The position numbers were made by a program, and so were the translations under genes. A DNA stretch of 64,000 nt from Ichthyophis bannanicus (lineage: Eukaryota > Chordata > Amphibia > Gymnophiona > Ichthyophiidae), in contig CM066044.1 of NCBI GenBank assembly GCA_033557465.1, forward strand, positions 189,340,184 to 189,404,183, read 5' to 3'. Under the pieces are notes generated by a model. That model ran no database searches. It was given only the letters and a program-made list of their open reading frames with translations, and was not told where the DNA came from. Below, piece by piece: positions 42,958 to 53,639 of this stretch. Every line of letters begins with the position of its first letter. Position 1 is the stretch's first letter.

Positions 42958-43983
42958 TCTTAGGGCAGTGATGGCTAACCTTTTTGAGCCCGAGTGCCCA
43001 AACTGCCGCACAAAACCAAAGAATTTCCTCAAAGTGCCAGCACGTCAATTTGCATAAATATTTGCATAATGCTAACATACACTAACTTTTAGTAAACATG
43101 TCTCTTAATGAGTGTATGGATAAAGACAGACTAAAAGATTTCTACATTACTATAATCCAGTGCCAACCGCCAGGCACATTAGGAACTACTACAAACACTG
43201 CCCATTTAGAACCAATAGCAAACCTGCCGTATCCTAACAGCACTACCAGGACTCACAAAGCACCACACCATACCTATCAAAAGGCAACACTGCAAATATT
43301 AAACCAATACATTTCAGACAATAACAATACATGACCTACTGGGGAAAGAGAACAAGTGGCAATGTCAAAAAGGAATTACATAAACAGAATACCTCAGCTC
43401 AGTTACACAGTTGCAATTGCTCCAGCCACTTTCTTCTGGTTTCTTCATGTTTTCTGCTAACTCTCCATCATCTGCTGTCCATTTGTCCTTTCTTCTCTCT
43501 TCTAGTTTTTTTTTCCATTCTCTCTCTCTACATCCGCTTTAACATACTAATCTTTCTCCTTTTGCTCTTTCCTCATTCCTATTTCATCCACTCAAATTTT
43601 ACCCCTCCATCCTCAATCCCCACTTACTCTCCCAATACCCGGCCAATTGTAGATTTTTTTATCCCTCCCACACAAAATATTTTTCCCCTCTCCATTTTAC
43701 TCTCCCAGCCCCATCCCATTCTAATCCTCCCCCAACATCAGCTCCCTTCTAGTTCCAGCCTCACCCAGCATCCATTCCCTTCTAGTCCCTGCATCAGCCC
43801 ATTTCCAGTCCTAGCCCCCCATCAGCCCATTTCCAGTCCTAGCAACCCCCCAACCCAATACCAGTCCTAGCCCCCCCCATCAACCCACTTCCAGTCCTAA
43901 ACCCCCATCACCCCATTTTCAGTTTAAGCCCCCCCTATAACCCATTACCAGTCCTAACCCCCATCACCCCATTTCCAGACAGC

Positions 43984-45312
43984 CCCCATCAGCCCACAGC
44001 CCATTAGCAGTCCTACCCCCCAGCCCATTAGCAGTCCTACCCCCCGCCCCGCCCGCCCGCCCATTAGCAGTCCTAACCCCCCCAGCCCATTAGCAGTCCT
44101 ACCCCCCCGCCCGCCCCCCCCCCTCCTGCCCATTAGCAGTCCTAACCCCCCCCCCTCCCTGCCCATTAGCAGTCCTAACCCCCCCTCCCTCCCTGCCCAT
44201 TAGCAGTCCTAAACCCCCCCTCCCTCCCTTCCCGCCCATTAGCAGTCCTAACTCCCCCCCTCCCTCCCTGCCCATTAGCAGTCCTAACCCCCCCCTCCCT
44301 CCCTGCCCATTAGCAGTCCTAACCCCCCCTCCCTCCCTCCCTCCCCCCCCCTCCCTGCCCATTAGCAGTCCTAACCCCCCCTCCCTCCCTGCCCATTAGC
44401 AGTCCTAACCCCCCCCCTCCCTCCCTGCCCATTAGCAGTCCTAACCCCCCCCTCCCTCCCTGCCCATTAGCAGTCCTAACCCCCCCCTCCCTCCCCCCCT
44501 CCCTCCCTGCCCATTAGCAGTCCTAACCCCCCCTCCCTCCCTCCCTGCCCATTAGCAGTCCTAACCCCCCCCTCCCTCCCTCCCTGCCCATTAGCAGTCC
44601 TAACCCCCCTCCCTCCCTCCCTCCCTGCCCATTAGCAGTCCTAACCCCCCCCCTCCCTCCCTGCCCATTAGCAGTCCTAACCCCTCCCTCCCTCCCTCCC
44701 CATTAGCAGTCCTAACCCCCCCTCCCTCCCTCCCTCCCTGCCCATTAGCAGTCCTAACCCCCCCTCCCTCCCTCCCTACCCATTAGCAGTCCTAACCCCC
44801 CCTCCCTCCCTCCCTCCCTGCCCATTAGCAGTCCTAACCCCCCCCTCCCTCCCTCCCTGCCCATTAGCAGTCCTAACCCCCCCTCCCTCCCTCCCTCCCT
44901 GCCCATTAGCAGTCCTAACCCCCCCTCCCTCCCTGCCCATTAGCAGTCCTAACCCCCCTCCCTCCCTCCCTGCCCATTAGCAGTCCTAACCCCCCCTCCC
45001 TCCCTCCCTGCCCTGCCCATTAGCAGTCCTAACCCCCCTCCCTCCCTGCCCATTAGCAGTCCTAACCCCCCCTCCTCCTCCCTGCCCATTAGCAGTCCTA
45101 ACCCCTCCCCTCCTCCTCCCTGCCCATTAGCAGTCCTAACCCCTCCCCTCCTCCTCCCTGCCGATTAGCAGTCCTAACCCCCCTCCTCCTCCCTGCCCAT
45201 TAGCAGTCCTAACCCCCCTCCTCCCTGTCCATTAGCAGTCCTAACCCCCCCCTCCCTGCCCATTAGCAGTCCTAACCCCCCCCCCTGCCCATTAGCAGTC
45301 CTAACCCCCCTG
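43984..45312 (+). repeat. C-rich minisatellite of ~34-40 bp units
   Basis: About three dozen units each contain CCCATTAGCAGTCCTAACCC followed by a variable CCCTCCCTCCCTG run. Unit length varies mainly in the C/T run. Degenerate forms with CCCATTTCCAGTCC extend left to about 43720, so the array is most homogeneous to the right. The complementary strand has dense GGGAGGG runs. Gly-rich reading frames across it are by-products of the repeat. Confidence 0.95.
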
Positions 45313-45334
45313 GCAAATTTTTTTAAAAAAAAAG

Positions 45335-45680
45335 CAGGCTCTGGCTGCTGCCGCGGCAGATTGCAATGTCCCGCGGGGCCCCCTCCGCCCGCTAAGCCCC
45401 TCTGCAAGGGCTTTCAGATTCGCGAGGGAGAGCATCTCCCTCGCGTCTCTGTTAAGCACGCAGGGGCTAATGGGAAATTTCCCATCAGTCCCTCGCGTCT
45501 AAAGGGGCTGATGGGAAATTTCCCATTAGCCCCTGCGGGCTTAACAGAGACGTGAGGGAGACGCTCTCCCTCGCGAATCTGAAAGCTCTTGCAGAGGGGC
45601 TTAGCGGGCGGAGGGGGCCCCGCGGGACGCTGCATTCTGCCCTTGCCGCGTCCGTGGCAGCAGTCAGAGCCAGATTTTTA
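45335..45680. repeat. 346-bp GC-rich palindrome
   Basis: Arms of about 170 bp face each other around 45507. For example, GCCCCTCTGCAAGGGCTTTC on the left pairs with GAAAGCTCTTGCAGAGGGGC on the right, and CAGATTCGCGAGGGAG pairs with CTCCCTCGCGAATCTG. Two GGGAAATTTCCC dyads flank the centre. The right arm leads into the hAT right end. Confidence 0.9.
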
Positions 45681-45772
45681 TTTTTCTGCGGACCTTCCCG
45701 CGTGCCAGCTGCAAGGCCTTCGCGTGCCACAGCTGGCACGCGTGCCATAGGTTCGCCATCGCTGTCTTAGGG

Positions 45773-46543
45773 TATGAATCAGGCTGGGTTGAAGAGCTGG
45801 TTTCAGTTGGTTCTGTGGAGTGAAATTTGTCTTTGATGTGATCAGCAAATTTTTGCGGGTCTATTTGTATTTCCTCCTCAGTTTTCTGCTCCTTTGTGAG
45901 GATTTTCACTATATCGAAGAGCTCCCTGGGTTTGTTTATGGAGGTGTTTATCATGTTTGTGTGGTATTCTTTCTTGGATTGGTTGATGTGTTCGGTGTAT
46001 AGTCTTTGGTTTGTTAGGTATATCTGCTGGTTTTCTGGTGTCTTGGATTTTCTCCATCTCCGTTCCATCCTTCTGAGTTCTCTTTTCTTTTGTCGTATGG
46101 TTGAGGAGTACCAGGGCTTGTGTTGTCTCTTGTTGTTGCAGTGTTCCTCTGGTCTGGTAACAGTGGCAGTGGCGGCGTTGGATATTGTGTTGTTCCAGTT
46201 GATAATTTGAGTCTCCAGGTTGTCTGTTTCTGTTGACAGTTGATTTAACGTGTCCAGTAGGAAGGTGTCTCTGTCGAATTTCTTGAATCGCCTTTGTGTG
46301 TGGGAAATGTTGGTTTGTTCGTTGTGGTTGTCTTTTTGTTGTTCGTTGTGGTTGTAGGGGCGTTGATGATTTGGGTGTATTGAAGTGATGTCATTGCTTG
46401 GAGGAAGGCATCGGCATCTTTGGTGTTGGTGGTCTTGAGGTTGAAGTCACCTAGCATGAGGGTGGGTTTGTTAGTTGCTATGAGGGCGCATGCTGTTTCG
46501 AGCGTTGCTGCCAGTTCATCAGGAGGGGCTTGTTTTCGCTTTT
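45773..46543 (-). pseudogene. L2 ORF2, endonuclease remnant and linker
   Basis: Minus-strand pieces: PTLMLGDFNLK and FLQAMTSLQYTQIINAPTT from the endonuclease (46245-46543), then MERRWRKSKTPENQQIYLTN and NTSINKPRELFDIVKILTK (45773-46068). These match NTSINKPRELFQIIKKLTK of the L2 at 5553-8676. The region between is out of frame. It joins the reverse transcriptase half at 42957 once the hAT is removed. Confidence 0.8.
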
Positions 46544-47470
46544 GAAAAAAAAACTGCCGGTAAATCAAGAGACCTTTTTCCTACCTTCCGAATCATTGTA
46601 TGTCTCCACATGCGCCCATTCTGAAATACCAATGCCGGCACATCCATGTTACATAGACTACCACCATCCATATCGAACACGTGCAAGTATCTAAAAACAG
46701 TCGACAACTTGCATGTGTCTGACCATGCTTCAGCACGTCCCTGTTTCTTTATCTGAGAAGGCGCTTACATGTGCCCACCTTCACTGCTGCCCCTTCCATG
46801 GGATTTCAGATGGGTTGACTTGGACATCCCACATTTCACTTGCACGGCCTTTCTGAAATGTGACTTCATATAGCCTTCCAATCGTAAAAGAATTCTGCGC
46901 AACTGCTCAATGCAGAATTTGCACAGGGTTACTCCCCTCCCGGCAAGAATTTGCAAAAGCCAGCTCATACCAGTGGGACAGTGTTAACATCTGGTTTTGC
47001 ATGCTGGCATGAGAAGACGCCAGTACATCTTCGTCTGCATGGAGAGAAGGGTGTCAGAAGCCTGTAGGAGGAGGAGGAAAAGCCGGTGCTATCATCTTGC
47101 TGCACCATGAGACTATCTTTCGTTAATATATGAAGAAGTTGTTTATATTTGTTTTGTTGCTGCTTTTCATATAGTTAAATGGAATCAAGCAGTATTTCTG
47201 GCTTTTTGCTCTTAGATTGTTTTTATGCCACACCATGAACAAGCTTTACGGACTTGACCGCCTTCACTCAATTCCATATCTTATTGGTGTCAATAGAAGA
47301 ACTCTGCAAGTCCATACAGAGATAACAAGCATTATACATATTTTAATAAAGATGGTGCTGCATTATATGCAAGAAGGCAGAGGCCGCACCAGATTATTAG
47401 GGGATAGCTGAGAAGCATAGGACCTCTCAACAATTTTTGACAAATACAGGAGATGATTCAAATACAAGTG
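46544..47470. other. Unassigned, partly MITE-like
   Basis: Words such as TGGACATCCC, GCACATCCATG and ATTCTGAAAT resemble the dispersed family at 34210, 35440 and 63600. No element ends were fixed and no credible ORF was found. Confidence 0.35.
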
Positions 47471-47559
47471 TGTTCAGTTTTAAACCAGAAATTTCTTAAG
47501 GCCCATGCAGGGCTGAATAGACTCTAGTGTACAAGGCGGTTTAAAAAAAATATGTAAGA

Positions 47560-47740
47560 AGGTTAAGAATCATTGTGCCAAAACCTTTACTGTGTTTAAT
47601 TGGTGGGGGAGGCAGAATGGAAAGAAAGGATAAGTGACTTATTCAGAGTCCCGTGCTGAGTAGCAGAAGTAGAATGCAATGCCCAGGTTTCACAGCTCAG
47701 TGGTCTAACCACTAGACACAACTGCCAAGCCAACATGACT
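47560..47740 (-). mobile_element. tRNA-headed SINE, antisense
   Basis: On the minus strand the head reads GTGTCTAGTGGTTAGACCAC (A box region), with CTGTGAAACCTGGGCATTGC near the B box. The body has GGACTCTGAATAAGTCACTT, corresponding to the 'TTGGGCAAGTCACTT' core of this SINE class. It is diverged and the tail is not clear. Confidence 0.6.
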
Positions 47741-48317
47741 GGCTGAAGTTCCACTTTTCAAAAGTCCCTGAAACGCCACAAAGAAATCAGCCAAACCAAT
47801 GTAAGAAGAAGCTGCTGAACTGCAGGATCGGACCGTCTTCTAACTGAACCGCATAATCCCAATGCTTTGGAATAATGGCTGAAAGACGATCCCTGAAAAC
47901 GTATGCTCTCTGATAGTCTTACCAAAATAAAATGCCATGTCTATCTCTCATTGCGTGTGTTTATTCTTTTTATTTTGGGCAGGGAAAAATTCATAAATAC
48001 TAAAAAAAAAATAATAATAATAATAATAATAATTTGAAAGTCCAATTCCCTAGATCCTCAACTTCAACTCAAAAACAAAGCAGAAGATGCAAAGGAGGGG
48101 ACTAAATATAAAATAATCAATGCTTCTGGCAGGAGTGCCAAGTTAGCTCCATGTCAGCAAGAAATGCTAATCCAGTCCTGATTTTATTTTTGAGCTTCCA
48201 CCCTTTGTATGAGTATCCGTCTAAGGTATTGTATTATTCACGGTAGAAAATGTGAAGAAAGATGTTATAATGCTGGGACAGGCCAAATATTGTCAACGAA
48301 AATCACTCGCAATGATT
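47741..48317. other. Unassigned sequence with (AAT)n
   Basis: An (AAT)n tract lies at 48009-48032. Nothing else is recognisable. Confidence 0.45.
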
Positions 48318-48460
48318 CGATTGATTAGATTGTAAGCTCTGATGAGAAGAACTATGTCTTACATCCATATGTACAGTGCTGCATATCAAGGTCCTCTTGC
48401 AATTTTTCACAATCCTCTTGTAGCATTATACAAATGATTAGTAGTACTGGTAGTAGTACT
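48318..48460 (+). mobile_element. L2/Rex-like LINE tail carrying a 38-bp CR1 patch
   Basis: The tail reads TTAGATTGTAAGCTCTGATG, GTACAGTGCTGCATAT, then 48383-48420 which is foreign, then TAGCATTATACAAATGATTA and GTAGTACTGGTAGTAGTAC. The foreign piece matches antisense CR1 at 51891-51928 with about one mismatch. Confidence 0.7.
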
Positions 48461-48479
48461 CATAAAGACATAGGATTAC

Positions 48480-48663
48480 ATGCCCAGAGCAGATCAAGGT
48501 GACAATGCAGTTAATGAGAATTTTTCGGCACCAAACCACTGGATCGGTGACTTTTCGATTAAAGGAAAATTTAAAACAATTCAGGAACGTAAGACTTTTG
48601 AACTTATAATGATCAGACTCTTTGGAAAAGACAATAAAGTTCTTAAGGAAGATCAGGACTTTC
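48480..48663 (+). other. Open stretch of unknown origin, cut by a hAT MITE
   Basis: The frame from 48480 gives MPRADQGDN, NHWIGDFSIKGKFKTIQERK and TFELIMIRLFGKDN before the MITE at 48664. The KGKFKTIQERKTFELIM part looks protein-like, but I cannot assign it. It may be a decayed transposon ORF. Confidence 0.35.
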
Positions 48664-48992
48664 TAGGGCCAGCTCAACCATTACGCAAGATCAGGCAGTC
48701 ACCTGGGGCGGCAGCTTCTAATAGGCAGCAAAAACAAGCAATAAAGCAAAACAATAGATCCTTACAACTACACAAACACAAAGGGCCATCAGCACATTCA
48801 TTTATCTGCAGGGAGAGTGGGTAGACATACATACAAAGCATATTTCAAAAATCATGTTTTGCAGGATTGTTGTGGAAGGGGTGGTGTTACGATGATCATG
48901 AATATTGAATTTAGTTATCAAAGTATCGGGGGGAGAGGGGGAGGAAGACTGAAGGTACCCCTAGGATGCCCATTATCCTTCCACCAGCCCTG
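48664..48992. mobile_element. hAT MITE of the CAGGGCYGGC type
   Basis: The left end TAGGGCCAGCTCAACC and the right end CCACCAGCCCTG are inverted repeats. The flanking 8-mers GGACTTTC (48656-48663) and GGGCTTTT (48993-49000) agree at six positions, a decayed hAT duplication. Interior GGCAGTCACCTGGGGCGGCA is typical of this MITE type and related to 24978-25171. Confidence 0.65.
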
Positions 48993-49685
48993 GGGCTTTT
49001 CAGTGAATTGTGAGACATGAAACTCTACCCGTCACCTCCTGATCACCCATCAACCTCCTTCCAAATCCCAGTTTCCTCTTCAGACTATTGTTGAAATTCT
49101 TTTTAGGACTCACTTTTAGATTTTTGGTAAAGTCATCTTTTGCTCATTCTGCTCTCAGCTAAGGAAAAGATCATCAGCTCCCAAAAGTTAGTCAAAAATT
49201 GCATTAAGTTGCTCAATAAAAGCTATCACCATATATATTTTTATTTCTTAACCTTTACTTCTGTGCATCCAGGTAGAGTAACATGGCAATAACAAGACTT
49301 TATAGGTATAATATCAGACAAAAATGTTTCAACTTAAGCAATTTAAAAACTGCCGCAAGGTGTAAAATACATGAGGCAAAGAGAACTGAAGAAAGGATTG
49401 AAGAAAATGTGGCATTTATTTAAAAAAAAAAAAAAACAAGAAGCTTGCACTATCCAGTGTTAGACACTGTTATAGAAAATAATCTAGAAATTTTAGTGGA
49501 TTTAAAATCATGAACATGATTTCAAAACATCCAGTTTGAAAGGAGGAAGAGAGAAAAGGACAGGTAATTATGCAGCGAAGCCTTCGGGGTCTCATCAATT
49601 AGGACACAGGAATCCTTGTTATTCAAAGAACTGATAGTTTGTCATTATGGACAGAATAGAATTACTATAAATAACAAAACCAAAT
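48993..49685. other. Unassigned sequence
   Basis: An A run is at 49422-49436. No recognisable feature otherwise. Confidence 0.4.
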
Positions 49686-50114
49686 GGAGCAGGTTTACTA
49701 AACCGCAGTGACCGTTAACCCAGCAGATAGTGCTTTCCAGCTAGCGCTGGGTGAAAGCGGATAGCGCAGTGATTTTCTGCGCTATCTGCATAATGCACAT
49801 CGGCTGCACATGTGTATTGGATGAGGGCAGAGAGCGGGCATGTCTGCAGCACACGGTTACTATGAGCATCAACCTCATGCAGTAACCGCAAATTCTGCAG
49901 ACAGCACGGGTGAAACTAACGCCACCTTAATGAGTGGTGGTAGCTGCATCCCTGCTGCTGTACGACTGCAGTCTGCATATTTGGGGCGGTACCTGCTGGG
50001 AGAATGCTGTGCATGCCCCAACAGATACCGCATGACTTCTGCAGCTGTGGTCCTATTTGCACTAATAGATCACGTTAGCTGCCAAAGCCTAGCACGGTTT
50101 AGTAAACCTGCCCC
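49686..50114. mobile_element. Harbinger-like MITE
   Basis: The left end GGAGCAGGTTTACTAAACCG and the right end CGGTTTAGTAAACCTGCCCC are inverted repeats with one mismatch. The interior has further dyads such as GATAGCGCAG / CTGCGCTATC. The ends resemble the GGGGC..TTTAC type of the element at 28908. No clear 3-bp duplication remains. No ORF. Confidence 0.7.
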
Positions 50115-50439
50115 TGGGTGTCCTTCTATGTAGCTCGTATTTTTAAACTTCACAAACATATTTGTAGTGTTGTAGTGCCAAGCTGGCCATGGAGGCTGAG
50201 AAGGTGCTATATCAAGTATAATAATAAATTAAATATTTCACAAAATGATTTACCCAGAAATGAGCAGATATGTGAGCTTCCAAGCCTGCACAGGTTCCTC
50301 TACATATCATTGAGATTCAGGAGCCTCAAAGGTGCAGTAACAGTAAGTGCAAAAAATGTGCAGTAAATACAGGAGAGAAAAGCTTATGTGTTTCCTTACC
50401 ATTCCCCTAGATATATATCCTAGTCCACATTTGTTGTGT

Positions 50440-50545
50440 TGTCTGTCCTGACTAGACTGTATGCTCCGATAAGCAGGGACTGTCTCTCACAAGCCTCTGT
50501 ACAGCGTTGTGTATGCTGTGTAGTGCTAAACAAATGATAAGGAGC
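50440..50545 (+). mobile_element. L2/Rex-like LINE tail
   Basis: GACTAGACTGTATGCTCCGA, AAGCAGGGACTGTCTCTC, GTACAGCGTTGTGTATGC and AAACAAATGATAAGGAGCAG follow the same order as the tails at 26905 and 48318. No coding sequence is attached. Confidence 0.65.
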
Positions 50546-50993
50546 AGCAGTAGCAGTCTTAGGGGGGTAGCCTGCATTTACTGAAAGGGCAGACCTGTAT
50601 TTCATGACTCAGTGCTGAGACATGCAACACAGGCCCCATGCAAACAAAAAGTCAGCTGCCAAGGCGATGCAACCTGATCTACCCACCCCTCGAATCAATC
50701 GCCCCCGGACAGTCTCCCCCAATCACCCCTCCTCAAAATAGTCCCCTCCCTGCTCTGATCAGCCCCTCCATTCTATTCTCTCCTGTTCCAACCAGACCCC
50801 CATTCCAATCCCGCCCAACAGGAATACTCTCCAGTCAACACCCCACCCTCCAGTTCTCCTTGGTAGTCTAGTGGGCTGGAGTGGAAGCTGCCCACCTCCA
50901 CTCTTGAGATGACATTAAATGCATCTGCATTATCGGCGGTCGTGATAGTTACCATGCAGTAAGATATCGTGCAAATGCTGTCAGAGCAGAGCA
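50546..50993. other. Unassigned, C-rich in the middle
   Basis: Pyrimidine-rich stretch 50670-50860 with CCCCTCC words. No gene signal. Confidence 0.4.
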
Positions 50994-53537
50994 TAAGAAA
51001 TGCCATACTGAGTCAGACCAACGTCCATCAAGCCTAGTTACCTGTTGCCAACAGTGGCCAATCCTGGTCACAAGTACCTGGCAGGTTCCCAAAAAAGCAC
51101 AGAGGTTCCACAATGCTTATCCCAGGGTAAGCAATGGATGTCCTGATTCCTTTTTAATAATGGTTTATGGACCTTTTCTCCAGAAACTTATCCAAACCTT
51201 TTTTAAACACAGCTACACTAATAGCTTTTAGTACATTCTCCAGTAATGAATTCCAGAGTTTGATTACACGTTGAGTGAAAAAATATTCTCTCTTAAACTG
51301 GTTACACTGTAGCTTCATTGCATGTCCTCTAGTCTTTCTACTTTTTTATGGTATAAACAACCAATCTGCGTTTACCCTTTTTACTCCATTCATTAATTTA
51401 TAGTCCTCTATCACATCTCCCCTCAGCCATCTCTTTTCCAGTTTGAAGAGCCCTAACCTAGCTTAAAGCCTCTCCACATAGGGGTATCCTTCCATCCCCT
51501 TTACCATTTTAGTTTCTCTTCTCTATACCTTTTTAATTCTGCTATATTTTTTTTAAAGATATGGTGACCAGAATTGCATACAATATTCAAAGTGTGGTTG
51601 CACCATGGAACTGATACAGAGGCATTATAATATCCTTGGTTTTATTCTCCATTCCTTTCCTTATGATACCTAGCATTCTATTTGCTCTCTTGGCTTCCGC
51701 TGCACACTGGGCGGAGGCTTTCAGCGTATTATCCATAATGATGATGCCTAAATCTTTTTCCTAGGTGGTGGTTTCTAAGGTGGTACCTTGCATTTTGTAA
51801 CCAAAGTTTGGGTTGTTCTTTCCTAGGTGCATAGCTTTGCACTTATCCACATTAAATATCATCTGCCATTTGGACATCCACTCTTCCAGTATATCAAGAT
51901 CCTCTTGCAATTTTTCACAATCCTCTTGTGCTTTAACAACTGAATAATTTTGTCTCATCTGCAAATTAGATCATCTCAGTCATTATTCCCATTTCCAGGT
52001 CATTTATGAATATGTTTAAAAGCAGCAGGCCCAGCACAGATCCCTGGGGTACTTCACTATTCACCTTTCTCCATTGGGAAAATTGCCATTTAGCCCTACT
52101 CTTTGCTTTCTATCTTTTGACCAGTTCCTGATCCACAATACTACACTGCCTCCAATCCCATGACTTTTTAATTTGACCAAGACTCTCTCATGAGGGACCT
52201 TGTCAAAGGCTTTCCGAAAATTCAAATACATTGTATCAACTGGCTCACCTTTGTCTACCTGTTTATTCACACCTTAAAAAAAGATAACAGATTAGAAATA
52301 GAAGACTTTCCTTGGCTAATTCCATTAAACCATGACTATCTACATGTTCGGTAATCTTATTTTTTATAATGGTTTCTAACATTTCTCCTGGTACTAACAT
52401 CAGGCTCATCGGTCTGTAGTTTCCAGGATCACCCCTGAAACCCTTTTAAAAAATTGGAGTTACATTGGCCATTCTCCAATCTTTTGGTACTATAGATGAT
52501 TTTAATGATAGTTCACAGATTACTAATAGTGGGTTTGCAATCTCATATTTCAGTTCTTTCAACATCCTCAGATGTATACCATCCAGTCCAGGTGATTTGC
52601 TACTCTTCAGTTTATTAAACAGTTGTAATACATCTTCCCTGCTTATCAATATTTCTTTCAGTTCTTCTGATACATCACCTTTATATATCATTTCAGGCAT
52701 GTCTAACTTCCCTACATCTTCTTCAGTAAAGACTGAAGCAAGGAACTCATTCAGTCTCTCTTCTATGACCTTGTCCTCACTTAGCACCCTTTTAATCCTC
52801 TATCATCCAATGGTCCAACCAACTCTCTTACAGGTTTTTTTCTGCAAATGTACTTGAAAAAGTTTTTATTATGTGCTTTTGCTTCCACAGAAAGCTTTTT
52901 TTCAAATGCTCTCTTTGCCTGCCTTATCAATGCTTTGCATCTAACTTGCTAATGCTTATGTTGTCTCCAGTTTTCGTCATTTGGCTCCTTTTTACATTTC
53001 CTGAAAGATGCTTTTGTGGAAATGACAGCATCTCTGACCTTGCCTTTAAACCATGTTGGCAGTTTTTTGGCCTTCCTTCCACTTTTCTTAAAGCGTGGAA
53101 TACATCTGGTCTGCGTTTTCAAAATAGTACTTTTAAACAACACCTGTGCTTGATGTAAATCTTTAACCTTTGCAGCTGCTCCTTCTAGTTTTTTCTTAAC
53201 TATTTTCCTCACTTTATCAAAGTATCCATTTTGAAAGTTAAAAGGTAGTACTGTGGATTTCCTTACTGTCCCTTCCTTCAGTTATTAAATCAAATGCGAT
53301 CATGCTATGATCACTATTGCCAAGTGGCCCCAAAACCTTTATCTCTTGCACCAGATCCTGTGTTCCACTAAGGACTAGCTCCAAAATAGCTTCTCCTCTT
53401 GTCCGTTCATGACCATCTAGAAATTTTATTTCCCTAGCATGTCCTGCTGTGACATTGATCTAGCAGATAATGGGGTAATTGAGATCACCCATTATTATTG
53501 TGTTGTAACTTTTGTTAGCTTCCCTGAAAAACTTAGT
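50994..53537 (-). mobile_element. Old CR1 LINE (first subfamily), antisense
   Basis: Running leftwards, it starts inside the endonuclease (GNSDHSMIAFDL near 53290-53325) and passes the linker. It continues through the reverse transcriptase to a 3' end of the AGTATGGCATTTCTTATGCT type at 50994. The end matches the TATGGCATATCTTATGTTC ends of the younger copies at 23955 and 61410. Coding is broken in many places. It is a long, old member of the family with recent copies at 23192 and 59819. Confidence 0.85.
51761..53327 (-). pseudogene. CR1 ORF2 remnant
   Basis: Recognisable blocks in order: SDHS of the endonuclease (near 53310); KKLPTWFKGKVRDAVISTKA (53070-53010); LNEFLASVFTEEDVGK, SSKSPGLDGIHLRMLKELKY and IVPKDWRMANVTPIF (52787-52446). 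Then [20 protein letters not shown] (52250-52190) and [20 protein letters not shown] (51861-51805). Indels and stops separate every block, and the palm DD region near 51960 is lost in a shift. Confidence 0.8.
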
Positions 53538-53639
53538 ATAGCATTTGTATTTAGCTCACACCTTTCCAGTAGTAGTTCAAGGCGAGTTACATTCAGGTAC
53601 AGTAGGCATTTCTGTGTCCCCAGAGGGCTTACAGTCTGA
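53538..53639 (-). mobile_element. SINE tail half, separated from its head by 9 kb
   Basis: Minus-strand sequence GACTGTAAGCCCTCTGGGGA, TGTACCTGAATGTAACTCGC and TTGAACTACTACTGGAAAGG is the usual continuation of the SINE body that stops at 62663. Placing the two parts together restores the normal body-tail junction. Confidence 0.75.

Larger units (their letters stand above)
42966..45764. mobile_element. Non-autonomous hAT element with perfect 8-bp duplication
   Basis: The left end CAGTGATGGCTAACCT and the right end AGGTTCGCCATCGCTG are inverted repeats with two mismatches. The flanking 8-mers TCTTAGGG at 42958-42965 and 45765-45772 are identical, and removing the element rejoins the L2. No transposase ORF is present in 2.8 kb. 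The interior is a polypyrimidine region (43420-43980), a C-rich minisatellite (43984-45312) and a GC-rich palindrome (45335-45680). Near the right end the GGCACGCGTGCCA words add further dyads. Confidence 0.92.
40986..46543 (-). mobile_element. Second L2 LINE, antisense, split by a hAT element
   Basis: The L2 runs leftwards in two parts: 46543-45773 (endonuclease remnant and linker) and 42957-40986 (reverse transcriptase to tail). The hAT at 42966-45764 and its 8-bp duplication lie between. The 3' tail at 40986-41060 has the CTTGATTTTTATGATAAGAC and AAATAAATAAATAAATAAAT type ending. The 5' end is truncated inside the endonuclease near 46543, next to a run of A. It resembles the L2 at 5360 in every motif but is a separate subfamily member. 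Confidence 0.87.

Noticed and set aside
43331..43870. 179-codon ORF
   Set aside because: It is a polypyrimidine stretch giving Ser/Pro/Phe/Leu-rich translation inside a non-autonomous hAT. No transposase motif is present.
43984..45312. CCTAACCC words suggested an internal telomere repeat
   Set aside because: The unit is 34-40 bp with a constant CCCATTAGCAGTCC core. The telomere hexamer is not tandemly repeated. It lies inside a hAT element with exact target duplications.
43984..45312. Regular repeats with apparent spacers, like a CRISPR array
   Set aside because: The spacers are only variable C/T runs, units are contiguous, and the context is a vertebrate transposon.
43954..45407. Gly-rich antisense ORFs across the minisatellite
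   Set aside because: They arise from reading a repeat without stops. There is no other coding evidence.
45470..45530. GGGAAATTTCCC dyads as NF-kB sites
   Set aside because: They are part of a large palindrome and differ from the usual kB spacing. There is no regulatory context.
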